Source: Mesaphorura yosii
Taxonomy: Eukaryota > Arthropoda > Collembola > Poduromorpha > Tullbergiidae
Direction: 5' to 3'
NCBI GenBank assembly: GCA_009869945.1
Contig: WIXG01000307.1
Span: 1-64,000 of the forward strand
DNA: 64,000 bases
A program made the position numbers and the translations under genes. The notes beneath the pieces are model-generated. The model saw only the letters and a list, made by a program, of their open reading frames with translations, had not been told where the DNA came from and ran no database searches. Positions within the stretch are counted from its first letter, which is position 1. Each line of letters opens with the position of its first letter. Of this stretch, positions 24,222-36,300 are shown one piece after another.

Positions 24222-25836
24222 AATTTCTGCAAGAAGAGCGACAATGGTTGAGTGATATAGACAAACGACAAACCCGTTAATTTAGTGAAGTGACCACATT
24301 CGAATGCCTGAAGCCTTACCAGCAGTAGTAAACAGATGTGGCAGTCTAATAAAGAATGTCTAGTCTTGAGAGCGGAAGCTTTTGGCTTTTAGGTTCTAGA
24401 TCAGTTGGGGCTGGCCGGGCATCGGCAGGAGGATCCACCAAAATTATATATAGCAAACTCGCTTATAATTTTTGCACTAATGAACACTTGATAACTGGTG
24501 ATACAAACACAACCACTACTGTGAATTTGCTGAGATCAAGGAACACCGTTTCGTATTTTGCTTTCTTGGTCACTCAGACAATGATGTAAATGTCAGACGA
24601 CAGGAATGACTTGAAAGTTAATGCTGGCCCTGATAATTTCTCGTCTAATCTCAGAGAATTCCGAATTTGACTTTACTGAATTTTTAATTTTGATTTACAC
24701 AGCTTTCCACTCCCCTCATCCGCTATCCACTTGTCAATTAAAATAATTTCTAATGTGCCGACTGGAAAAATCTGCATGCAACGGAGGGCGAGGAGCAAAG
24801 GTCGTCGGATGCTCGTGATGCAAAGTCCGAATGGAAAAGGGAGATGAATTCGAATGCGAGTGTGAATGAATAAAATGTGAAAGCTGGTTAAAGGTTGGTG
24901 GAATTTGTGATATAGCCAAAACGAGGTTACATAATTCAACGTATGCCGTATATGTTGAAAGAGCAGAGCAGCAGGCCAGGCAGGCTAGACACTCGCATCC
25001 CAGCGCACGAGATCATGTCGACGGCTGACGCAAGCAGTTCGTCTGCGTTTGGGTTTGCCGATTAAATGAATCACTTGCCCATACATGTGATCGTGGGTAG
25101 AAGTAGAAACTCCTAGAAGCTGAAGGCTGTTACCATCTAACGTGCACCCGACAAGCACCAGCGAACAAAGATTCTGTTTTTCAATTGAAGCGTATTGAAG
25201 TCAAAAACGGTCGGAGGGAAGTCTTTTCTTCTCATCACATCTTTCGGTTGCACGTTACGGGATTTTGTGATCTCGCATGAAATGAACTCGTCTGAACTCA
25301 AAATAAAAGTTAAAAGTTTCCTTTCTCTTCGTATTGTTCCCATTTATTTGCATGAGAAAGCGACCTTTCACAATTCACAGGTGATAAGATTTTTTGAATT
25401 GAATCAACTGAATGGTTTGTCATCACCGTCGATCGTCCTCGCAAGCAATCATTTCCGGTTCTTTCAGTTACCTTTTTAGTCAATCAGTCAACGTCAAGTA
25501 ATTAATAGTCTGAAACAGTCTGATTTGTGTACGACTGATTAGAATAGAATGTTAATTAGTGACAGTGACTGACGGTGGTTCGGTGGTGTTCCTGTTCGCA
25601 TTTCTGCCCAGAAGAGTTCATTCATTGATATTGATAATCTCATCTGTGAGTCTGACCGTGGCAAGACAAGCAAAAATAGTGAACGATGGGCCTGAAATGC
25701 TAGCAAAATAGAAATTGCATTTGCGTGGTTAAAGTCAGAGTGACGAGCCAAGAAAGTGGCCAGCACCTTGTTTCGATTTCGAGCTGTATCTGAATTTACT
25801 ACGAATCAGCAGCATTGTCCAGACTCCAGGCTCAAT
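24222..25836. other. Intergenic, about 1.6 kb, upstream of PRELID3 (-) and RECQL4 (+)
   Basis: Divergent flanks of two genes. Short ORFs (for example the reverse one at 24673-24939) lack domains or conserved composition. Presumed promoters and 5' UTRs; no element identified. Confidence 0.4.
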
Positions 25837-28800
25837 ATGGAGAGAAGACAAGCATCAAAGTTTATGAACGTTATTGCTGGAATTCTTGATGACACAAGCA
25901 GTGCGAAGAAAAAGAAAATTCCCAAGGGTTTAAAGAAAGTAGCCGATGACAGGCTAGACCATCTTAGGCGCGTCGACAGTGGCTGGCTGCGACGATGCTC
26001 CGCAAACAGCTTGGCATTAACCTCAGATGACGGTATGTACCTACATACTCTAATAACTTGGCTTGGAGACACTAGATTGACTATATCTGAACATCAAAGT
26101 TCGAAACTCTTGAATTTAGATGAGCCTGCAACCAGCACGGTTTCGCGTTCACCTCCGAAGAAGTCGAAGGCTAGCAAGGCGTTGTTCAAAGGATTTGACG
26201 GAGACGAGAGTAAAAGTACATCGGGATGTGTGACGGTTTAATTATGTTTGAAGGTAGCATTCACATTGTCTTACATTATCTAGTAGGTGAACTTGCTCTT
26301 GGGGAAAGAAGTCCACGGAGAAAGAAACCTAAGGCCAAAGGACCAATAGCTGAATCCACTCGAGTTGCAGTTGACAGCTGTTCAAAAGATGCGGACAGTG
26401 GTGTGGTTTCTGACCAAATTTCAGCAATAACATTTTCTTTAGAAGATTTGCAAAGCGCAATAATTGAAACACGGAAGGAAACTGGACCGGAGTCGGTGGG
26501 TTCCTCTTTCCAAGTATCGCCTTCTGATGTCTTTGCATTTAACGAGGGAGAAAATGAAAATCCAAAGAAGAGATCCTTGGAAGAACTTACAAACCAGGAC
26601 GAAGAAGATCTGGAGAGTGGGCAACCACAGCGAAAATTCTTTAAGACCCGCATTTACTCCCAGGACAAGTCCAAACCACGATATAAATTTTCTTTTCGAA
26701 AGTCGCCAAAGAAAAAAGCAACACCGACTCGTCCAGTCAAGAAGACTGAATCTACTTCAAAAACTGAAGTTAGCGCTAAAGGGGAGGCATCGACTTCGAT
26801 AGACTCTAAAGGAGTTGAGAATGGTAAAGATAACAAGATGCCGCAGCAGCAACGACGCAACATAAGAACTGTTGCGAACAAAACTACAGCTGTTCGTAAA
26901 TCCGCTTCGAAACTGAAGACTGTTACTTCAAAGCGGAGAACCAGGTCTAACGCCAAAGAGCCAACCGAGATTGAAGTAGGCTTTGGTGAAAATGTATTGG
27001 CTTCACCTGCAAAAAAGGCATCCAAATTAACTGCTGTGTACGACGTTTACGATGAAGTTGTCAATGATCAGAGCAGTGGTAATAGCAAAAGGTCACGACG
27101 AGTGGCTGGAAGACGAAATAAGGGTATACCTAAAAGGTAGTTTACAAGGATGCTCCATCCACTCCATCGACTCGACTCGATTCTTAGTTTTTTAAATATT
27201 TCCTTATTTGCAGAACATTGCAAAATGTGAACGACAATTTTGTTCGTATTGACGTTGAGAAGAAGAGGTACGTGCGCGGAAAGAAGAAGATTTCTGGTGC
27301 AAAAGTGAAACGAAATGATTGGAAACAAAGAAAGTCATTTGCTGCGAAGGAGGCTAGGATCAAGACCGCAAAGTGTCGCAAATGTGGGGAAATTGGACAC
27401 TACGCTATGTACTGTCTGAAAGGTTTGCTTCATCTTCACTGTAGTTTTTATTTGAGTTTTCCTGGAAGAAATGAGGAAATTACCCATTATTTTTCAGATA
27501 TTATGGATAAGGATTCGATTCCTGACAACACGGATGATTGTCCATTTCCTACGCTGGAAGAGGCTGCTCAAATGGCTTGGAGCAGACGAGATGAAGTCAA
27601 ACGACTACCACAACAAAATGTTATCGAAAAGTTTGAATCTACGCTTAAGCATGAAGACGCAGATGCAAATGCAAGCGACGACCGCATCAAATCAGAATCA
27701 GACCGCGATATTAGTTTGGAGGACGGACAGTTCTCGACCTCGGCCCCATCAACAACGTTTGTGCTTGCCATGTCCACCGTGAAATCAGCGGATCCCATAC
27801 TAGAAGTCGGCGATTTGTTAGGTAGGCTAATATGATCTTCTCGAAATTAGGGCGTTTCACAGATCGAGTGTGTCTTCAAATTCATCATTGATTCTTTGTT
27901 CCGTCTTTCAGGCGAGGAAGATTTACTCAAGGAAGGACTTGGCATGTTTGATTTCGAGAGTTTTAGGCCTGGACAAAAGGAAGCTATCGCCAGAGTATTG
28001 CAAGGCCTGTCAACTCTTCTTGTGCTTGGAACAGGATGTGGCAAAAGCCTCTGCTACCAGCTACCAGCATATCTGTACGCTAAGCGATATCCAGGAGTGC
28101 TTTCTTTATGCGTGTCGCCACTCGTGTCCTTGATGGAAGATCAGGTATCGTTTTCATCTTCCCTCCACTCGAAGTTCTAAGAGATCTCATTTTCTCATTG
28201 ACAAATGTCCTAAATTCGAATGTTTCTTAACCCCGTTCAGGTTAAACATGTGCCCGCCTTCTTAAACGTAGCTTGCCTCCACACTCAAATGACGACACGT
28301 CAGAAGGAAATCGTGCTGGACAAAATTAAACAGAAAAAGCTTGACATTTTGCTGGTTTCACCGGAGGCAATATGCAGTGGACTCTTCGGCTTACTTCGAA
28401 ACGTGGAAGATTTTCCTCCTATTGCATTTGCTTGCATCGACGAAGTTCATTGCGTTTCTGAATGGTCTCATAATTTTAGGCCATCCTATTTAAAGCTATG
28501 CAAGGTTAGTAATTCGTTTCAGTTTTATGTCTTAGTAAGCTACGTTGTTAATGTTATGCGTATTTTAATTCGGTTTTGTGCTATTCAATTTACAATTCGA
28601 GGTCTTGCGTGACAAATTAAACGTTACGACTATTCTTGGACTTACTGCAACAGCAACGAATTACACTGCGTTTAGTATCTGCGATCATCTTCAGATTGAT
28701 CCGTCTTCAAGAATTCAAGGGGAACTTCTGCCTTCGAACCTGAATTTATCAGTATCCAAAGATGTTGAGCGAGATCACGCCTTGATTGAACTTCTTCATG

Positions 28801-30784
28801 GCGAGCGATTCAAATCTTGTGACTCCATAATAATCTACTGCACAAGACGAAGCGAATGTGAACGAGTTGTGGCATTAATTCGAACTGCTCTCAAGGTAGA
28901 AAGCTATTCAGTAGGGTAAAATGTGATCTTGTAACAATTAAATTCATTTTCCTGACTTTCTATACATTGTAGCCTGTTTGCGCTTCCAATGCGAACCACA
29001 TTTGCGATGCCTATCATGCTGGACAACGTGCTTCACACAGAAGAAGAGTTCAGAACGATTTTATGGCCGGTATGCAAAGTCGACATCATCAATTTATTCG
29101 ATTGACTTAGCACTAACGAAAAACTTTAACTTTGGTCCTTGTCATTTGTCAGGAAAAATTCGCATTGTAGTGGCCACAGTTGCCTTTGGAATGGGGATTA
29201 ACAAGTCGAACATTCGAGCCATAATTCACTACAACATGCCAAGAACATTTGAGTCTTATGTTCAGGAAATCGGACGAGCTGGTCGAGATGGCAAGAGTGC
29301 AGAATGTCATATATTTTTGGGCGCTAGCAAGGTACTTGCAGTCCTTTTCGAACAGCCAGCATTTGTTCCTCATTGGACTCATTGTTTACTCACCTGTGTC
29401 TTTTAGGGAATGGATTTGGCTGAATTAAGGCGTCACATTTATGGAAATTACATCGATCGATCCACACTTCGCAACTTAATAAGGAAGATCTTCAGACCGT
29501 GTAAATGTGGTCAAATTGAAAAACTGAGAGGAGGGCCCGAGACGAGCGAGGAGAAGCGTAAATGCTGCGGTCACGAAGTATCGTTTTCAGTAGCCGAAAC
29601 TAGTATGGACTTAGACTTGCCGGAAGAGAACATTGAAACACTTTTATGTTACATGGAACTTGATACAAAGAGGAAATGGGTAGAAATACTTCCGAAGTGC
29701 TACCAGCACTGCAGGATTCAGACGTATGGTGGCTCAAAGTTGCTTCAGACAAAAGCTCAGACAGTAAGAATTGGAAAATGCTGGAATTTATGTTCTAATG
29801 AGACTTGTTTGCATGTGTTTTTATTACAATTTAGTGCCCACCTTTGGCTGCGGCGATTGCGATGCAAAAGGAGAATAGGAAATTCAAAGACGGTGGCACT
29901 TACTTGGAATTCAACATGGTTGAACTGGCTTCAACGTTAGGCTGGAACTCTGCTGTTGTACGAAGGGAATTGAAAAGTTTAGAATGGACTGGAATAAAAT
30001 TTGACGATGAAGGTTAGCAAGTAGTATGAAGTTATTCGAAAAAATTAGTAAAATTATGTATAAATTATAAATGGTTATAGGGAAGCCAATAGCCTTTCGA
30101 AAATCTGGCGTACTTGTTGAATTCTCCGACTTGGCTCACCGCGTGATAGTTCCTGGAGATTTGACTGACGAAGACTACGATGACCTCTTAAATTCATTGC
30201 ACGAGCGTTGTGTTCACCAAGAAAGAATGCAGTTATACCAACTTCAGAAGACTCATGAAACTTTTCAATTGTTCGTAATCAATTTTCCAACGCCATTTGA
30301 TCAAAGCTTGTTTTAAATTCGTTATTTTCGCTTTTAGAGTATCCACATCGAATATCCTATCAGCTTGCGATACTTTTGATCGTGCAAAATGTGAAAGACT
30401 TAAGAACATTATATTGGAGTATTTCAACCAAACAAATGTGCAAATACCTTCAGATTGGAAACCGGTTAGATAACAACCGTGGTGGAGAGGTCGTAGCATT
30501 ATTTGTGGGTATGTCTTATGAGCTTTTTATTATTTCAGAAATTCGATTCAATATCGATTGATACTCAAGAAATTATCAGACAAGATATCGTCAATCTGTT
30601 CGCAAGTCAGCGTGAGACAACATTCACTGGTAGAGCTATCGCGAAGATATTCCAGGGAATTACAAGCCCACGCTTTCCTGCAGACCATTGGAACCGGAAC
30701 CGGTCATTCTGGCGAAAGCATATTGACGTTGACTTTCACGCTTTGGTTCGGCTTGCAAGCGAAGAGGTTGTGAAGTATCAATGA
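25837..30784 (+). CDS. RECQL4: RecQ4-type DNA helicase with Sld2-like N terminus and CCHC knuckle
   Basis: The start is the first in-frame ATG ([12 protein letters not shown]). Main exons: 25837-26032, 26120-26215, 26287-27136, 27214-27422, 27498-27821, 27912-28144, 28241-28504, 28602-28895, 28973-29069, 29153-29331, 29407-29763 and 29835 onward, with several more to TGA 30782-30784. Order: [10 protein letters not shown] (as in vertebrate RECQL4), a basic, Ser/Lys-rich region, [32 protein letters not shown] zinc knuckle, FRPGQKEAI, Walker [14 protein letters not shown], Walker [43 protein letters not shown], then the RECQL4-specific C-terminal region [10 protein letters not shown]... and [19 protein letters not shown]...[19 protein letters not shown]4 acts in replication initiation and repair. 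The helicase motifs look intact (DEVH for DEAH). Confidence 0.95.
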
Positions 30785-31134
30785 GAAACGTGCTGTAAAT
30801 ATTCCTTAATCTTCTTGTTTGTCAGCACCCATTCTAAAATACGCGCATTCAAGTTGTAGTTGAAACTTGCATGCAAAATAAAGGATTTCTCTTTCAGGAT
30901 TTTATACTCAATGACCTGCATGTTGTCAGGTACATAACTTTGTAATTGTAATGCGTATGTTTTAAGCTCATTTGATTTTGTAATAAAATCGTAAAATGAC
31001 AAACTGATTGAGTGGCAGTGGCCTGATGAGTTATGCTTTTGTTTACTTAGTAACTTATCCACAATTAATGTTTGTCTGCCAGGATGAGCCATAAGTGCTT
31101 GATGATTGTGACACCGAATGCGTTTGCACTGCAC
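30778..31134 (-). CDS. Orphan small ORF antisense to the RECQL4 3' end (uncertain)
   Basis: Uninterrupted reverse ORF whose stop overlaps the RECQL4 stop. The best start is an internal Met giving MAHPGRQTLIVDKLLSKQKH... (about 103 codons), containing FYDFITKSNELKTYALQLQ and ARILEWVLTNKKIKEYLQHV, amphipathic and helix-like. I recognise no family. A plausible acceptor (TTTATTTAG) lies just upstream on the reverse strand. RECQL4 poly(A) signals at 30982-30987 and 31137-31142 place it antisense to that 3' UTR. It may be chance. Confidence 0.3.
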   Translation of the reverse strand: MQCKRIRCHNHQALMAHPGRQTLIVDKLLSKQKHNSSGHCHSISLSFYDFITKSNELKTYALQLQSYVPDNMQVIEYKILKEKSFILHASFNYNLNARILEWVLTNKKIKEYLQHVSH

Positions 31135-31702
31135 TAAATAAATCAGTCGTTTGAGTAATTGCTAGTTTCAGGTACTGTGAACTAGTAATCACTTAAAATT
31201 ACGATTAGGCCACGGCTTCGACTGTGATAAAAAGATGCGGCAATGTACTGTTTAAGGACAATCATTTATTGATAAGAAGATTGTGTGGTGCGTTGACTCT
31301 TGCAGATTAATTGCTGCTCGCGTGAGGTGATGATTGGTGAGAGGTGTATTTACGAAAGTTGGTTGAACCGTAATTGAATAGTAGAAAACTGTAAACACCG
31401 AACATTGACATTGCCAGAAATAAAAAAGACCATCTTGTTCAAGTGTTATTTTCTACTTACCTCAGACACGGCATTTTGCGCAGATTGCAAATTGTAGATC
31501 GGACGGGGTTAGAATGGACCACGATATAAAAACAACAATCACTACTTCACAAACGTTAATAAAGTATTTCAAGTTCAAGTTATTCAAGTCACTCGACGGG
31601 AGAAATCTTAGCTGCAGAAAATCTAAGGCATTCGTGCATTCTTAAAGTTTTATCTCGTTATCATTTTTTTGTACTCGTTAGTTTTGCTGATCTCGACTGA
31701 AA
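31135..31702. other. Intergenic between RECQL4 and the dehydrogenase-like gene
   Basis: AT-rich, about 570 bp; contains RECQL4 poly(A) signal AATAAA 31137-31142 and the upstream region of the next gene. Nothing else is supportable. Confidence 0.5.
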
Positions 31703-33167
31703 ATGAGGACTTCTTTTATTGCGCTTGGAACATTCCTGTTGGTGTCATTATCCAATTTTCAGGTAGCAGCTCAAGATAGTTGGCGCACTGACGCGCCTTA
31801 CTATGGGCAAAGGTACGCCGTAATTCCAGGGGCTCGAAGGCTGCTACTTGACAGCGCTGGAGATATTTTGGTAGTCTCAAAAACCGACGGTACAATTACA
31901 TCCATTTACGAAGAAATCGACGGTGCCGGGCGTGCAACGGTCCGAAAAACCGTTATCGTGAGTGGAGCACCGACCATCTTGAATCACGGCATGTCATACG
32001 CAGGAAACTATTTGTACGCCTCGTCCCGCACAGTCATCTATCGCTGGCCGTACACACCTGGACAGCGAAGACTGATTACAGAATCAGCTGAAGTAGTTGT
32101 CAATAACATCCCACACGAAGGGCACCAAACCAGAAGTCTGATCTTCGACTCTAAAGGCCACTTGTACGTCAGTGTGGGTTCCCGTGACAACGTGGACCCG
32201 AACTCAGAACGAGCAAGAATCCGCCGCTTTATAATTGGTTCCCAATTTCCAATTGACTTTTCGCAAGGAGAGGTTAGTAAATGTCATTGCAACTTACACT
32301 GGAGACTAAAGAGAGCTAAAGAAGTTGTGCCTAGTATGCAGGTATTTGCTGATGGTCTTCGCAACGAAGTCGGACTCGACCATGACAATCAGGGCGTGCT
32401 TTGGGGTGTCGAATGCGCCGCTGAGGATCTTAGTCGACCTGACCTGGGTGGAGACATACACAATGGAAACCCAGCGGAGGAGCTGAACAGATTTGACCTT
32501 CCTGCGGGTACTCATTATGGCTACCCGTACTGTTTTACTGCTGGCATGCTTCCTGGCTACGCAACTGGCACACAATTCGCATGGCCAAAATTCATGGATG
32601 ATGGCGTCCATACAGATGCGTGGTGTCGCGACAATAAAAATGTAAGATAAATCTTATCTTGTGGGCCTGAGAACTAATTTGATTCATTCTATTTTGTGGC
32701 AGAATCAGCCACCAATTCTACCGCTACCAGCCCACACAGCACCGTTAGGCATTTATTTCTATGATGGTCGAAATTGCAGTACGGGTGTCTCGTCACAGGG
32801 TGCCTTTCCCTGTGACTTCGTGGGTGACGCATTCATCACGTTCCATGGTTCGTTCAACAGTGACACCAAAGTGGGCTACGAAGTCAAACGATACGTCTTC
32901 AACAAAGAGTCGCTGCTTCCAACCGGACAAAGCGTCAACATCATTTACGAGTCCGACACCGCAAAGTGCACCAAATGCTTCCGGCCGGTGGACGCCATTT
33001 TCGATGGGCAAGGGCACTTGATCGTGTCCGACGACGAGAACGGAGAAATAGTTCGAATTTACTATGGAGTTCCTCCACCAGAAATTGGCGGAGGCGGATC
33101 CGCATTGACGGCTTGTTACTTCACCTTCTTGGCTGCAGCCACACTTTGTCTGATGAGATTTCTTTGA
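31703..33167 (+). CDS. Secreted glucose/sorbosone dehydrogenase-like beta-propeller, likely GPI-anchored (444 aa)
   Basis: Three exons: 31703-32272, 32342-32641 and 32703-33167. The N-terminal MRTSFIALGTFLLVSLSNFQ is a signal peptide. The body resembles PQQ-dependent soluble aldose/sorbosone dehydrogenases: ARRLLLDSAGDILVVSKTDG, NHGMSY...LYASS, HQTRSLIFDSKGHLYVSVGS, VFADGLRNEVGLD...LWGVECAAEDL, GDIHNGNPAEELNRF, HYGYPYCF, GDAFITFHGSFN, VDAIFDGQGHLIVSDDENGEIVRI. The His in HQTRSL and Arg-Asn in GLRNEVG sit where PQQ-site residues lie. The C terminus is a small-residue GGGGS followed by a hydrophobic tail (LTACYFTFLAAATLCL), typical of a GPI signal. Paired Cys suit an extracellular protein. Substrate and cofactor are unproven. 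AATAAA 33304-33309. Confidence 0.85.
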
Positions 33168-33322
33168 TAAGCCGATTTAACAATACTGATTTATTTCTAT
33201 ATTTGGTAATGATTATTGCCATTATGTTATTTATGTTTGAATGTTGTGCATTTTAGTCTGTGGCTCTCGTTGTTGCATTTGGGCTCTTACTTAGTTTTGA
33301 GATAATAAAATTTAACAAGATT

Positions 33323-36300
33323 TTATTGAAGTATGAACTCAAGACGTCCAGACCGACGATTGATTCTTAAGTTTACGTCATTGGATGACTGTTGATGAAC
33401 TGGATGACATTTAAATGTTACTTCGACCTTGCCCGCAGATCCAAAATTCACGTGAAATCTGCAGCAAACGGAAGGCTTTAATTAGAACCTCATTCTCAAG
33501 CACAGTTCTCAGGCTACCCCAGCCACATCGAACGGGGCACGCTGAGATTATGTGTGCGTTATCACTCTTAGAATTACCTCGACTTGATTGATACGGAAGG
33601 TGGTTTTCCATTAGCATTTTGAACCACAAGATAGGCTTTCGTTACCAGTTCAATCAAATGCGACGACTGAATGACCAAATCACCTTTCCAAGCCTCCGTA
33701 CCAGAACAGCCACCATGTCCAACTTGATTTTCCGCACCAGGCCCCTTAAAATCAGATCATTAAATATCAGAGTCGACTGAGACTTAAGTCCCTGGAACTC
33801 TGGAGTATGATTTACTTACGCTGTTGTGGAAAACAACAATATCATCTGCGTACGGTGAGACAGAGATATGTAGAATATCTTGCGCGTCCAGGCGCTCCTT
33901 CTGAGAAAGGCTTCGTGGGTCCAAAATAAATACTGCACTTGTCGTGACCACAAGAACAACAGGCACCATCTAAACGAAATATAATTACTTGCATAATATA
34001 CAAAGCTAGGCGCATGCCTTTGCAATTAGAGCACCAACCTTTCCTCCGGACCTCGAAACTTTGTGAGCAAAATCGGCGTACACCAAGAATTCGGAACTGT
34101 GCCAGTCTGGATTCTGCCTCAGTCTCACGTAGTCGCCAAGAAACGGATGACTAACGCTGTAACATAAATCATGGTAACTTAAAGTCATTCCTGTAATTAA
34201 TCAGGACTTAACGTACCTCTTCACGTAAGAGGTCTTTTTATTTGCAAAGAGCACCGAGGCCGTCACTTTCTCTCGCATTCTTCTCCGTTCAAGATCCGAG
34301 AAGGATTGTCGATATAAAGCACACTGAAATCAATAAATCGAATCATTTGGGCTGCTGCTGAATTAAGCCAAAAATAGTGCTTATGAATTACCCTCCATCG
34401 GTGAAAAATTTTGTACAAGAGTGGACTTGCTTCTGCGAGGAGTGGAGTTGTGCTCGGCCAAGCTGTTGAACATGGCGACTTGGGAGGAAGATCATTCACC
34501 AGTGTCAACAAGAAGTCTCGTCTCTGGAAATGAAGGAATTCCAAGCATTTTTACATTCTTCAGTAGAATTTGGTGAAACCAACTCAATAGTAGGTCGATT
34601 CACTACCTTCCAACGAATATAACACCGCTCAATTCGCCTGGCTGCACCAAGTTTTTGCTTTTCTCTCTCCGATGAAACCTTCTCACAATCTTTCTGTAAA
34701 TCAAACGGGATAATCAAGATCTCAGCGTTGAATCAGAAATATGCGCAATCGTAATTAAATACTGACCCTTGACTTCATATATTTTTTGGTCTTTTTGTAC
34801 TCCCTCCATCCTCGCCATGTTTTCTGGATCAAAACCGCAAGATCATCCAGTCTCTCACCACGAAGGTCTTCCAGTTCATCAACCTGAAATTTCACCGTCT
34901 TCGTTTCAACTCGCGCATGTGATTAGTTTGATAAAGTATGCATTTCTTACGAGATACGAATCCTTTAAGAAGACGGTATGTCTTCCCAATGTAAATCTGG
35001 CAGTGGATACATGAAGATCTCTGAGTATTAAGTGAGCTCCTTCATTACCTCCTTTGTAATGAGGCCAGGTAATGAGGGACAGTAATTTGTAGCGAGTAAG
35101 GAATCGTTGCGTAGGCACACTAAAGGCATAACCATCACGATAAACACGAAGGAAATCAAGTAGTCTCTGACACTTGATTTGATGAAGAACTAAAGCTGGT
35201 TCGAATAGACCAGGTATTTTCAATTCATTTGGCTTAATGCATCTAATGTAGTATGGAGATGATTGCTTCGTCAAGGCTAAGATGTGTTTCAGTGAAATTT
35301 CCATTTGCGTCCACGCTGTGCAAGGTTTCTGTTTCGTAGAATGCGGATTCTGGTTTGCTGAAGAACCTTTTAAAGAAATTGAAATCAAAGAAATTTAAAA
35401 TTGAGTTTCTCACACTAAAACCTAACAAAACAAACCTTCTGGAAAAAGAGCAGGAAGAATAGGGTGATCTGCACTAAATAAAAGATGAGCTAGCTCCAGG
35501 CTAACTGTTTCAGAATTTTTCTTCTGAAAATCTTTCGCACCACCGGTTCCATAGTGGACGGTGCCCCCAAAGTGCTTTATTCTAGAAAGATACATGAATT
35601 ATTTTACCCCGGTCAGCAAACTGGGAAAATTTCCAACGGGGTACCTGAAAGGCGTTTCCCGTTCTCGCTGTTCGGTTGGGCAGTGAGGCAGCTGTGTTCC
35701 AACATATTCAACTTCTTCCTGTAAATTCAGGCAGCAAAAATATAGTTGCGGTCTCGAATTCGATTCGTGCACGGTTTCTATTCTCAGTCTCATTTACCAA
35801 AGGGAACGTCTGTCGAGGAATCATCACTCTTGTATCCACCGTGACCCACGGGATCCCCTCCCGCACATACTCCTCCTGCATGGCCCTCAGCTTGGAGTCA
35901 ACAAGTGCTGCTTCCAATCTTTCGTTAGCCACATTGATAAGTAGCTCCTCGAACGCATTGTGTTCGAATATTTGAAATCCAGGAACATCTAAGAATGAAA
36001 CGCTACTGCAAACGGCCAATCCCTGCGTACAAGTAAAAAATATTGATTGAGCGTTCGGTCTTTGTGTTCACAAGCGCAACCGGAACTGGATAAATCTGAC
36101 AAACTATTGCTCACATTTTCTGAAGGCGCCAATTGTGAAGCTATTTCTTTCGAGAGGTACACAAACAGTCGTGAGTAGATTGCTCTGAGTAACACATTTC
36201 GCCGTCCTTCGCCGGCAGAAGCACCCAGGCAGACGCCACGCGCATTTGTCAACTCCCTACACAAATCATCTCTTCTTACACCCAAAAGTGAGGCTGCTTC

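Noticed and set aside
25756..25836. Longer RECQL4 N terminus from a GTG codon at 25756
   Set aside because: No ATG in frame; the ATG at 25837 is the first and gives MERR..., as in vertebrate RECQL4.
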